A stretch of DNA of 64,000 nt, taken from assembly GCF_014075995.1 (NCBI RefSeq), contig NZ_CP055153.1:2728001-2792000 (forward strand), written 5' to 3'. Below the pieces are notes generated by a model, which was not told the origin of the DNA, ran no database searches, and saw only the letters and a program-made list of their open reading frames with translations. The stretch comes from Adhaeribacter radiodurans. GTDB lineage: Bacteria; Bacteroidota; Bacteroidia; Cytophagales; Hymenobacteraceae. This document shows positions 1-7,343 of this stretch, in pieces. The position numbers were made by a program, and so were the translations under genes. Position 1 is the first letter of the stretch. Each line of letters opens with the position of its first letter.

Positions 1-63
1 GAAGCGGTTCAGGATTTTCTTTGGGCCATTGTGTTGCTGCCCGAATTTCAATTTATATTATAG
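1..63 (+). CDS. C-terminal end of a DUF1549/DUF1553 (PSD1-type) protein, partial
   Basis: The first bases are open in frame 1 and end at TAG 61-63. The 20 codons read EAVQDFLWAIVLLPEFQFIL, which matches the usual last helix of planctomycete-type DUF1553 proteins (pattern D-L-L-W-A-L-x-x-x-x-E-F-x-x-N). A DUF1501 gene follows on the same strand, and that is the standard partner of such proteins; a second, complete pair is seen at 33346-38047. The body of the gene lies outside the window, so the family call rests on a short tail and on context. Confidence 0.55.
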   Translation, partial: EAVQDFLWAIVLLPEFQFIL

Positions 64-283
64 CCTAGTTCCTGGCTAAAGTCAGGAGCAACTGAGGTTT
101 CCTCAATTTCATTAACCTAAGTGAATGGAATATTACACTTATTTATAAACCATTAATTATTGTAAAATCAAAAGGGATTTACTAAATCTAATGTTAAGAA
201 ATTGGTTCTTTATGAGTGAATTGTACCAAGCTTTAGAGAGGAGAACCCTTAGCTTTCTGACATTTAATAAATTACTAAATTTT

Positions 284-318
284 AACTTGCAACCTATAAC
301 TTGCAACTATTAACCATG
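284..318 (+). repeat. degenerate 7-base tandem repeat at the DUF1501 start
   Basis: Five consecutive heptamers, AACTTGC, AACCTAT, AACTTGC, AACTATT and AACCATG, run into the start codon (ATG 316-318). The stretch is almost free of G. Similar 7-base periodic arrays with the core ACYTA occur at 11231-11279, 18088-18122, 18432-18466 and 53888-53943. Confidence 0.6.
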
Positions 319-1785
319 ATGAAAACCAAGTGGGATAGACGAGAATTTCTGAAAACTGCCAGTGCTGCTACCTTATCAGCCTTAGCTGCCGGGGCACCTT
401 TAAGTGGTTTATTAACTTCTTGCAGCCGGGATAAAAATCAAAAAGTGTTGGAATCAGAAGCGGTTAAAAACAAAATCGCGCAATCGAAAGCAGATACCGT
501 TATATTGTTGTGGATGGCCGGCGGTATGGCCCACACCGACACCTTCGACCCCAAACGATATACCCCATACGAGAAAGGCATGGATTCAAATCGGGTGCTG
601 AGTACTTTTAAATCGGTACCGACTGTTTTAGATGATATTCACTTTTCCGAAGGGTTGGAATCCATTGGGAAAGTAATAGATAAAGGTACTTTAATCCGGT
701 CGTACGTTGCCGCGGATTTAGGTTTTATTCTGCATTCCCGCCATCAGTACCATTGGCACACCTGTTACGAACCGCCTCAATCCGTTGCCGCCCCGCACCT
801 CGGTGCCTGGATTGCGAAAGAACTCGGCCCTAAAAACCCGGTAATTCCGGCTTTTATTGATATTGGGCAACGCTTAACTTTAGGCGAAGGGGAAGAATTA
901 AAAGCTTTTCATACTTCAGGCTTTTTAGGAAATGAATTTGGACCTTTCATGATTGAGGATCCTACCAGCGGTCTGGATAGTGTTAAGCCTCCAGTAGGAA
1001 TGTCGTATAAAAGATTTGAGCGGCGCAACCAATTATACAACGAGCTAATTAGCCAAAGTGCTTTTGGGGAATTTGGCAGCGATTACCAAAAAGAATCACT
1101 GAAAAGAGCCATGGAGCAATCGTATATGCTGCTCAACTCGCCCGAAGCCAAAGCCTTTGATTTAAGCACAGAACCTAAGGAAGTTTATAATATTTATAAT
1201 ACCGGCAAGTTTGGTTTAGGCTGTTTATTGGCGCGCAGACTTACGGAAAAAGGCGCCCGTTTTATTAGCGTAACTACCGAATACGTACCTTTTTTAGGTT
1301 GGGACACCCACGAAAACGGTCATACGCGGGCAGCCGATATGAAGAAACAAATTGATGGTCCGGTTGCACAATTAATTAAGGATTTAGACAAAACCGGCCA
1401 TTTAGATCGAACCATTGTTATTTTGGCTAGTGAGTTTAGCCGCGATATGATGCTGGAAGGGCGGCCAGGAGCGGAAGTAAAGCACCAGGTAGAACAACCC
1501 ACCATTATTAACGATATTAAAAATTACGGCATGCACCGTCATTTTACCGATGGCTGCTCTATTTTAATGTTTGGTGGCGGTTTAAAGAAAGGCAATGTTT
1601 ACGGAAGAACGGCTGATGAAAGGCCATGTAAAACCGTAGAAAAACCTATTAAAATTGATCAGATCCATCAAACCATTTACCATGCCTTAGGCATTGCCGA
1701 AGACGCGCTCGCGATTATTGAAGAACGTCCATTTTATACTACGCCAGATGGTTTAGGAAAACCAGTTATGGAATTATTTGCTTAA
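316..1785 (+). CDS. Tat-exported DUF1501 family protein (divergent)
   Basis: Predicted periplasmic or surface protein of the DUF1501 family, which is related to the sulfatase/alkaline phosphatase superfamily; its reaction is not known. ATG 316 (or 319) is preferred to the upstream TTG because it puts a twin-arginine signal (D-R-R-E-F-L-K, then a hydrophobic Ala/Leu stretch and LLTSC) at the extreme N-terminus. Family marks are the early block ILLWMAGGMAHTDTFDP and the late block GWDTHENGH. The usual EFGRT motif is EFSRD here, and the GRDHHP motif is not recognisable (a diverged Y-G-M-H-R-H-F-T-D-G region takes its place), so this is a divergent member compared with the protein at 33346-34794. 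It follows the tail of a PSD1-type protein and precedes an NHL protein on the same strand. Confidence 0.8.
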   Translation: MMKTKWDRREFLKTASAATLSALAAGAPLSGLLTSCSRDKNQKVLESEAVKNKIAQSKADTVILLWMAGGMAHTDTFDPKRYTPYEKGMDSNRVLSTFKSVPTVLDDIHFSEGLESIGKVIDKGTLIRSYVAADLGFILHSRHQYHWHTCYEPPQSVAAPHLGAWIAKELGPKNPVIPAFIDIGQRLTLGEGEELKAFHTSGFLGNEFGPFMIEDPTSGLDSVKPPVGMSYKRFERRNQLYNELISQSAFGEFGSDYQKESLKRAMEQSYMLLNSPEAKAFDLSTEPKEVYNIYNTGKFGLGCLLARRLTEKGARFISVTTEYVPFLGWDTHENGHTRAADMKKQIDGPVAQLIKDLDKTGHLDRTIVILASEFSRDMMLEGRPGAEVKHQVEQPTIINDIKNYGMHRHFTDGCSILMFGGGLKKGNVYGRTADERPCKTVEKPIKIDQIHQTIYHALGIAEDALAIIEERPFYTTPDGLGKPVMELFA

Positions 1786-1956
1786 TGAAGAGCTATTTAG
1801 TAATTTATTGGACTATTTAGAGGGCATAAAGGTTTACAAAACTTTTCAACCTTGTTTTGTAACAAACTTTAACTTCGAAATTAGTTAACCATTTCGAAGA
1901 CTCATAAAAGTCTCTAATCAATAACCTTAAAAAACTGCATAATTATATAACCACCA

Positions 1957-3021
1957 ATGATTGACAATAACTCCCGACGCAATTTTTTTAAAAAAGCAGG
2001 AACAGCATTAGTAGCAAGTTCAGTATTCCCGAACATCTGGATTAAAAATATTATGGCTCAAACCAATGTTACTACCTTGGGCCATAATTCGCACCGTTAC
2101 CGCGTTGTGGAAGGTTGGGGAGTTTTGGATGCTGGCAAAAATCCGGTAAACGATTGTCACGAAATGGTAGAAGATGCACAGGGCCGGTTAGTATTACTTA
2201 CAAACGAAACCAAGAATAATGTTTTGATTTACGATAAATCCGGGAAATTACTGGAAGCCTGGGGCACTAGCTACCCTGGAGCACACGGTTTAACTTTAAG
2301 CAACGAAGGAGGACAACAATATCTATTTATTACCGATACCGACCGGAACCAGGTAATTAAAACCGATTTAAAAGGGAAAGAAATTTTTAAAATTGATTAC
2401 CCTAAAGAAAATAAATCTTACAACCATTCCGGTGAATTTAAACCAACCGAAACAACCGTTAACCCGAACAACGGCGATATTTACGTAGCCGATGGTTACG
2501 GAATGAATTTTGTTACCCAGTACAACCAAAAAGGCGAATACATTCGGCATTTCGGCGGCAAAGGCACTGCTAACGAAACTTTTGATTGCTGCCACGGAGT
2601 GTTGTTTGATAATCGGGATTCTAAAAACCCTACCCTGCTTATCACCGACCGATCGCACATGAGTCTGAAACGATTTACCCTGGATGGAAAATACCTCAGT
2701 ACCATTCCGGTGCCCGGTTCCTTTATTTGCCGGCCGGTTTTAAAAGGAAAAAATTTATATGCTGCCGTTTACCGCAGTACTTCTCAGGAATATCCAAACT
2801 CCGGCTACATTACTATCTTCGACGAAAAAGACAGGGTAATTTCCACGCCTGGTGGAACTGAGCCCAAGTACGTGAAAAATGTATTACAGGAACAGCAAAA
2901 AGACCGTTCCTTCCTGGGTTTTATGCATCCACACGACGTTTGCGTAGATTCGGACGAAAACTTGTACGTACCGCAATGGGCATCAAAAAAGACTTATCCT
3001 GTAAAACTGGAAAGAGTTTAG
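1957..3021 (+). CDS. Exported NHL-repeat six-bladed beta-propeller protein
   Basis: The protein has 354 residues. The N-terminus carries a twin-arginine type signal (S-R-R-N-F-F-K-K followed by a hydrophobic segment ending near NIMAQ). The mature part has repeated beta-propeller strands such as GAHGLTLSN, NNGDIYVADGYG, CCHGVLFDN and HPHDVCVDSDENLYVPQW, typical of NHL or SMP-30-like propellers. No catalytic residue set can be assigned. It lies 171 bases after the DUF1501 gene on the same strand and may belong to the same group of exported proteins. A role in binding, or in hydrolysis of a lactone-like compound, is only an inference. The stop at 3021 is followed by a terminator hairpin at 3053-3083. 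Confidence 0.75.
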   Translation: MIDNNSRRNFFKKAGTALVASSVFPNIWIKNIMAQTNVTTLGHNSHRYRVVEGWGVLDAGKNPVNDCHEMVEDAQGRLVLLTNETKNNVLIYDKSGKLLEAWGTSYPGAHGLTLSNEGGQQYLFITDTDRNQVIKTDLKGKEIFKIDYPKENKSYNHSGEFKPTETTVNPNNGDIYVADGYGMNFVTQYNQKGEYIRHFGGKGTANETFDCCHGVLFDNRDSKNPTLLITDRSHMSLKRFTLDGKYLSTIPVPGSFICRPVLKGKNLYAAVYRSTSQEYPNSGYITIFDEKDRVISTPGGTEPKYVKNVLQEQQKDRSFLGFMHPHDVCVDSDENLYVPQWASKKTYPVKLERV

Positions 3022-3048
3022 TTTAATACTTTATTCTTGAAAATAAGG

Positions 3049-3160
3049 CACTATGGCGCGGAAGTTACTTCCGTGCCTTTTTTGTATAGCATCAATTATT
3101 TTAAAATTCTGAGGAATTAGCATAAAGGAAAGGCACGGAAGTAACTTCCGCGCCATAGTG
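3049..3160. repeat. perfect 32-base inverted repeat, each arm a hairpin
   Basis: Bases 3049-3080 and 3129-3160 are exact reverse complements, separated by 48 bases. Each arm folds alone: a 10-bp stem (GGCGCGGAAG with CTTCCGTGCC, one G-T pair) around the loop TTA. The pair sits between convergent genes. It could be a bidirectional terminator or a REP/MITE-like palindromic element. Confidence 0.75.
3053..3083 (+). terminator. intrinsic terminator after the NHL gene
   Basis: A 10-bp GC-rich stem with a 3-base loop is followed by six or more T residues. It lies about 35 bases after the stop codon of the NHL protein. The mirror copy at 3129-3160 would serve the gene on the other strand that ends at 3260. 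Confidence 0.7.
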
Positions 3161-3259
3161 GGCCATAGGAGAGCTTCTTCTTTATAACAGTTAAGATATT
3201 TAGTAAATCCTAGCTGGCATATATAGTTGATTATAACAGCTTTTTTTAATTACAAATTT

Positions 3260-5515
3260 CTACTTGGCCGAAGCTTGTAATTCATCCAAGGTCCAGTATT
3301 TCTCCCTGGAGGTTGTTTGCGTTCTAATTTCTTTTACTTCTTCCGGGCGGATAATAGGGGCTTTGTTGTACATATCGTTTCGTACGTAACTTAATACCGC
3401 AGCAATCCATTCATCGTCGTTATGGCCCATGGCTGGCATTACGTCGGGGTACGTTTTTCCTTCTACCGGGCCGGATAAGCCATTTAATAATATGCGGATA
3501 ATCGCAGCTTTGTCGCCGTTAATGCGTTTGGAGCGGGATAAAGGCGGTGCTACCATGTCGTTGCTGCCCAAGGCAATTCCTTTGCCATCCTGGCCGTGAC
3601 AAGCAGCGCAAACTTGCTGAAAAATTACAGCTCCCTTCGTTAACAAAGCTCTGTCTAAAGGCGTTAACTTGCGAAATTCTTCTTTCCTCCGGGCAATAGA
3701 TTCAACGGTTTTCTGCCGACTTGTTTCCGATTCTGCCAGCAATGGAATTGTAGGGTTTTGGGTAATTAACTCTTGTACCAACGCATTTCCCGTATTATTT
3801 GGCAGAGCCCGCATGGATAAAGCTATCTGAATTTTTACTTCGGGATCCGGATCATTTTTTAAATTTTGAAGTTGCTGGAGCATTTCCGTACTGTTTTGCT
3901 TCAGAAATTTTTCACTAATCCATAAAGCAGTCTTTCTTACCTGGGCATTTTCATCTTTAAATGCTTCAAACAATGTATTTTCATCTATTGCCTCCAACCC
4001 ATCTAAAGTCCATAAAGCATGAATTTTAGTTAGATGTTCAGTCTTATTTGGCCGGGAGAATATTTTTTTCCAGAAAGAAGGTTTTTTAAGGGCTAATTCT
4101 TTTAATGCTGGCACCACCGATTTATCGCCGCGTATAACAAGAAGTTTTTGGGCATTATCGCGCCACCAGCCATTAGGGTGACTTAAATAAGAAACCAGTG
4201 CAGCAGTAGAAGCATTTAACAACTGCGGTTTTACCGGATCCGGTTTAAAATCATCGTGTACCACCCGATAAATGCGACCACGTCCATTATTTTTATCTAA
4301 GCCCCTGGCTAAAATCTGGGGCCTTATGTAACTACCTTCTTTGGTCCATTCACTTTCCTGAATAATACCGTGGTACATATCTACAATGTATAACAAGCCA
4401 TCCGGCCCGGTTGCCGTATTTACCGGCCGGAAATTCATATCGGAGGAGGCGATAAATTCTTTTTGGTTGTAAGCGTTTTGCAAAGATATTTTTCCGTTCT
4501 GGTTAATAACTTTGGCCCGGCGAATTAAACGACCTACGGGTTCAGGGGTAAAAAAATCTCCTTGTAATTCAGCCGGAAGCCGGTCGCCCCGGAATATAGA
4601 TTGTCCGCCACTTGAAGTAAAATGATTTAAAGAATTGTCGTCGGGCCGCATTCGTTTAAGGCCACCCTGGGCATCTAGCGTACCAATAATGGGCCAGGTA
4701 GCTAAAAAAGCTTCGTTGTACTGATCTTTTAAATCTAAACGGCCATAAGCCGGGTTTTGCTGGAAAGATACCGCCGGCCGTTCCGCTCCTCCCGCAGAGA
4801 AAAATAGTCGGCCATAACTATCGTGCGTTACTCCCCATTGCCCGCCCGGGTCTTCAATTAAAGAATCAGCTTCTATCAGGCCATTTTTATAACGAAAGCG
4901 AATACGGTCGCGGGAAACGTAGATGTAATTATCTAAATTCCAGATTAAACCACTTTTCTGGTGTTCTAAATTGCGGGTATCTACTAAATTATTTTCGTAT
5001 ACCCGCTTTTTCTCGTCGGCTATCCCATCGCCATTAGTATCGCGGTAACTCCATAAATGATTGGTGTTGGTTTCGTTTACAATCAAGCGGTCATCTAAAG
5101 GCAAAATCATGCGGGGTAATACCAGATTATCAACATAAACGGAAACCTTATCCATTTTACCATCAGCATTGGTATCTTCCAATAACTTTATCCGGCTTAC
5201 AGGTTTATATTTATCGGTGCCGTACACGTCTAACATGTAGGTATTCATTTCGGCTACAAACAGGCGTCCGTTCCCGTCCCAGGCAATAGCTACCGGTTCT
5301 TGTACCATGGGTTCAGAAGCTACTAACTCCAAGTGGTAACCGGGCGGTAACTGCACTTTTTGCATACTTTCTTCCGGCGATAAGGGTACAGCCGGGGGAT
5401 CTTTATCTACTACCTGGCGCGGCGTTGAATTAATTTGAGATACAGGGCTGGGAGTTTTACAGGTAATTACCAACGATAATAAAACCGCACTTACCAACCA
5501 GGATTTTCTTTTCAT
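3260..5515 (-). CDS. Lipoprotein dehydrogenase with HEAT region and C-terminal cytochrome c (PVC-type)
   Basis: The protein has 751 residues and a type II signal peptide ending LVITC. Residues about 45-400 form a PVC-type membrane-bound dehydrogenase propeller (motifs LVASEPMVQEPVAIAWD, GRLFVAEM, TGPDGLLYIVDMYHG), related to sorbosone/glucose dehydrogenases. Helical HEAT-like repeats follow at about 430-600. A single cytochrome c domain has heme site CAACH at 636-640, with Met693 or Met696 as the likely sixth ligand. The expected role is oxidation of a sugar-like substrate outside the inner membrane, with electrons passed to the attached heme; the substrate is unknown. It stands alone on the minus strand and converges with the NHL gene. 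The domain order is clear; the reaction is inferred. Confidence 0.8.
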   Translation of the reverse strand: MKRKSWLVSAVLLSLVITCKTPSPVSQINSTPRQVVDKDPPAVPLSPEESMQKVQLPPGYHLELVASEPMVQEPVAIAWDGNGRLFVAEMNTYMLDVYGTDKYKPVSRIKLLEDTNADGKMDKVSVYVDNLVLPRMILPLDDRLIVNETNTNHLWSYRDTNGDGIADEKKRVYENNLVDTRNLEHQKSGLIWNLDNYIYVSRDRIRFRYKNGLIEADSLIEDPGGQWGVTHDSYGRLFFSAGGAERPAVSFQQNPAYGRLDLKDQYNEAFLATWPIIGTLDAQGGLKRMRPDDNSLNHFTSSGGQSIFRGDRLPAELQGDFFTPEPVGRLIRRAKVINQNGKISLQNAYNQKEFIASSDMNFRPVNTATGPDGLLYIVDMYHGIIQESEWTKEGSYIRPQILARGLDKNNGRGRIYRVVHDDFKPDPVKPQLLNASTAALVSYLSHPNGWWRDNAQKLLVIRGDKSVVPALKELALKKPSFWKKIFSRPNKTEHLTKIHALWTLDGLEAIDENTLFEAFKDENAQVRKTALWISEKFLKQNSTEMLQQLQNLKNDPDPEVKIQIALSMRALPNNTGNALVQELITQNPTIPLLAESETSRQKTVESIARRKEEFRKLTPLDRALLTKGAVIFQQVCAACHGQDGKGIALGSNDMVAPPLSRSKRINGDKAAIIRILLNGLSGPVEGKTYPDVMPAMGHNDDEWIAAVLSYVRNDMYNKAPIIRPEEVKEIRTQTTSREKYWTLDELQASAK

Positions 5516-5845
5516 TATATATAGAATTGAATTATAAAGATTTGTAACTTAGGCCGAAAGTATTACAAAGGTGATTATAAGCCCTCTTTTTACTAGCTAC
5601 AAAGTATTAAATATAAAAAAGCTTTTTCGATTCTGGATAAATTTTTAGTAAATATCAGGGTACTGGTACAGGAGTTTGTTTTCCTGTCAAAAGAGAAGGT
5701 AAGTAAGAAGGAGTACCATTAATTAATTTTTTGAAATTAATTTTAAAAGCCATGCAACTCCTTTACTTTTTTTCGGCTCTAGTACTTTAAAATCCATAAA
5801 CTATAAACATTCTTAATTTCTTCAATCCCCCAAATTAAATTTACT
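5516..5845. other. divergent intergenic region
   Basis: AT-rich spacer between the divergent genes starting at 5515 (minus) and 5846 (plus). It must hold both promoters, but I see no good TTTG / TAnnTTTG pair and no gene. Confidence 0.5.
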
Positions 5846-6739
5846 ATGAAAAAAAAGTTTAACCCGTTTGCCGGTCTTTGTTTGGCCTTATTGGTTTTAG
5901 TTAGTGCTTGTAATAACAGCGATGATGATGATCCTTCGCCGGGCGGAGGCGGCAGCCAGGATTGCGTGATAACTGAAATGAAGGAAGGAAATAATACTAC
6001 AACCTTTACTTATACCAACGATCAACTTTCAAAGGCTAGTTTTGATAGTGCCGGTACCGCTAACGATAACTACTTTACTTTTGAACGCAATCAGGCCGGA
6101 CAAATAACCAAAGCCAATCAGTTTGATGGTAGTAACGCCACCACTGGTTATATTGCTTATGAGTACACCACCGATGGTTTAGTAAGTAAAGCAAATTACT
6201 TTACGGTGCAAGGCAGCAGTACTACTCCCATTAATGCTTTATCTATTACTTCGGAGTATACAAATAAAGTATTGAGTAAAACCACTACTTATTTCAATTT
6301 AGCCACTCTTGGTATTCCCATTCAGGCAACCATTCCGGTAAGTTATACCAGCTATACTTCTTCGAATGGCAATATTACTAAAACCATGAATTATTCTCTT
6401 GATCCGTTATTTATTCAAGAACTTTTACAGGATTTTGATCCAACTTCCATTCCAACAACAGCCGAGTTTATGAATAATATGGTGCTGGATGGCAGTACGG
6501 AATACCAGTTTGATGATAAAAAGAATCCGGCGCAGCCGCTTGGTTTCCTATTCCAGGATGCTTCTACGGTTTCCACCAACAACATTACCGTTAAGGTGGA
6601 TAAAGATGATACGGGAGCTACTACCAATACTACCAACAATGTTTATGAATATAATAGCGATGGGTATCCTACTAAAGTTACATCTACCGAAACCGGTAAT
6701 GCCGCCGAAGTAACTACTTTATCCTATAAGTGCGACTAA
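5846..6739 (+). CDS. Hypothetical lipoprotein with YD-like repeats
   Basis: The protein has 297 residues. The start is an ATG followed by three lysines, a hydrophobic core and the lipobox LVSAC, so it should be lipid-anchored. An acidic and glycine-rich linker (DDDD, then PSPGGGG) precedes the mature domain. The mature part contains many short tyrosine-centred beta units, such as TTTFTYTNDQLSKASF, YFTFERNQAGQITKA and YEYNSDGYPTKVTSTETG, resembling the YD-type repeats seen in many Bacteroidota surface lipoproteins. I do not recognise a catalytic domain. It is a single-gene unit with its own terminator at 6771-6797. Confidence 0.75.
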   Translation: MKKKFNPFAGLCLALLVLVSACNNSDDDDPSPGGGGSQDCVITEMKEGNNTTTFTYTNDQLSKASFDSAGTANDNYFTFERNQAGQITKANQFDGSNATTGYIAYEYTTDGLVSKANYFTVQGSSTTPINALSITSEYTNKVLSKTTTYFNLATLGIPIQATIPVSYTSYTSSNGNITKTMNYSLDPLFIQELLQDFDPTSIPTTAEFMNNMVLDGSTEYQFDDKKNPAQPLGFLFQDASTVSTNNITVKVDKDDTGATTNTTNNVYEYNSDGYPTKVTSTETGNAAEVTTLSYKCD

Positions 6740-6770
6740 TTTCCCAATAATTAATCGATCCGGAACAAGA

Positions 6771-6797
6771 AAGCCCACGTAGTATGTGGGCTTTTTT
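6771..6797 (+). terminator. intrinsic terminator of the YD-repeat lipoprotein gene
   Basis: Stem AAGCCCAC / GTGGGCTT (8 bp) with a 7-base loop, followed by a T run, 32 bases after the stop codon. Confidence 0.85.
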
Positions 6798-6932
6798 ATT
6801 TAATTACCTTACAGAAATAATTTTTGGACTGAAGGTGGAGATTATTTAGCTATGTCTTTAATGGAAAGAGGTTCAATCCCACACAAGTCTAACATCTAAA
6901 ATCTAATAATTAATATACTTGGGTCTATTTAC

Positions 6933-7082
6933 TTAAATCCAATTATTTAAACCATATGCCACATAATTATCTCCGGATTTACATCGTCGTTAGCTCCCGC
7001 CACAAGCAATAACTACCAATTGTTTTTTATTAACATAGTAAGTAAACTGAGAAGCATAACCTGCCACTAAGCTCTTTAACAT
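6933..7082 (-). pseudogene. remnant of the C-terminus of a PQQ-dependent (glucose-type) dehydrogenase
   Basis: On the minus strand the frame from 7082 down reads GYASQFTYYVNKKQLVVIAC, then GGS, a TAA stop at 6990-6992, and in the same frame KSGDNYVAYGL before the stop at 6933-6935. Quinoprotein glucose/ethanol-type dehydrogenases end with a matching block (G-Y-A-T-P-x-T-Y-x-V-N-G-x-Q-Y-V-V-I-A-x-G-G-G, then K-x-G-D-x-Y-V-A-F). The family match continues across the internal stop, so this is a decayed gene tail and not a small gene. Upstream of 7082 the similarity fades. The other features in this 604-base gap are the terminator at 6771-6797 and AT-rich DNA. Confidence 0.6.
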
Positions 7083-7343
7083 TGTATAAATAGTAATTAG
7101 AACAAGGGTACAGCGACAAAGTAAAGTAAGGGGTATTTGGGCAATGCTGTTACAAGGGTCACGTGTAGGGTTAAATTACATTTATTAACCTGATTATTGG
7201 GTGTCAGAATCTTACCAAGTCACTTTTTTAGTTAGACTATTTACTAAAAAAGAATGGGTCAGCAGGAAAGGTAAACACCTCACTCCTACCGACCCGATTC
7301 CAAAGTTTGCTATTTTTAGATTTTACTTCAGATCTTTTGTATT

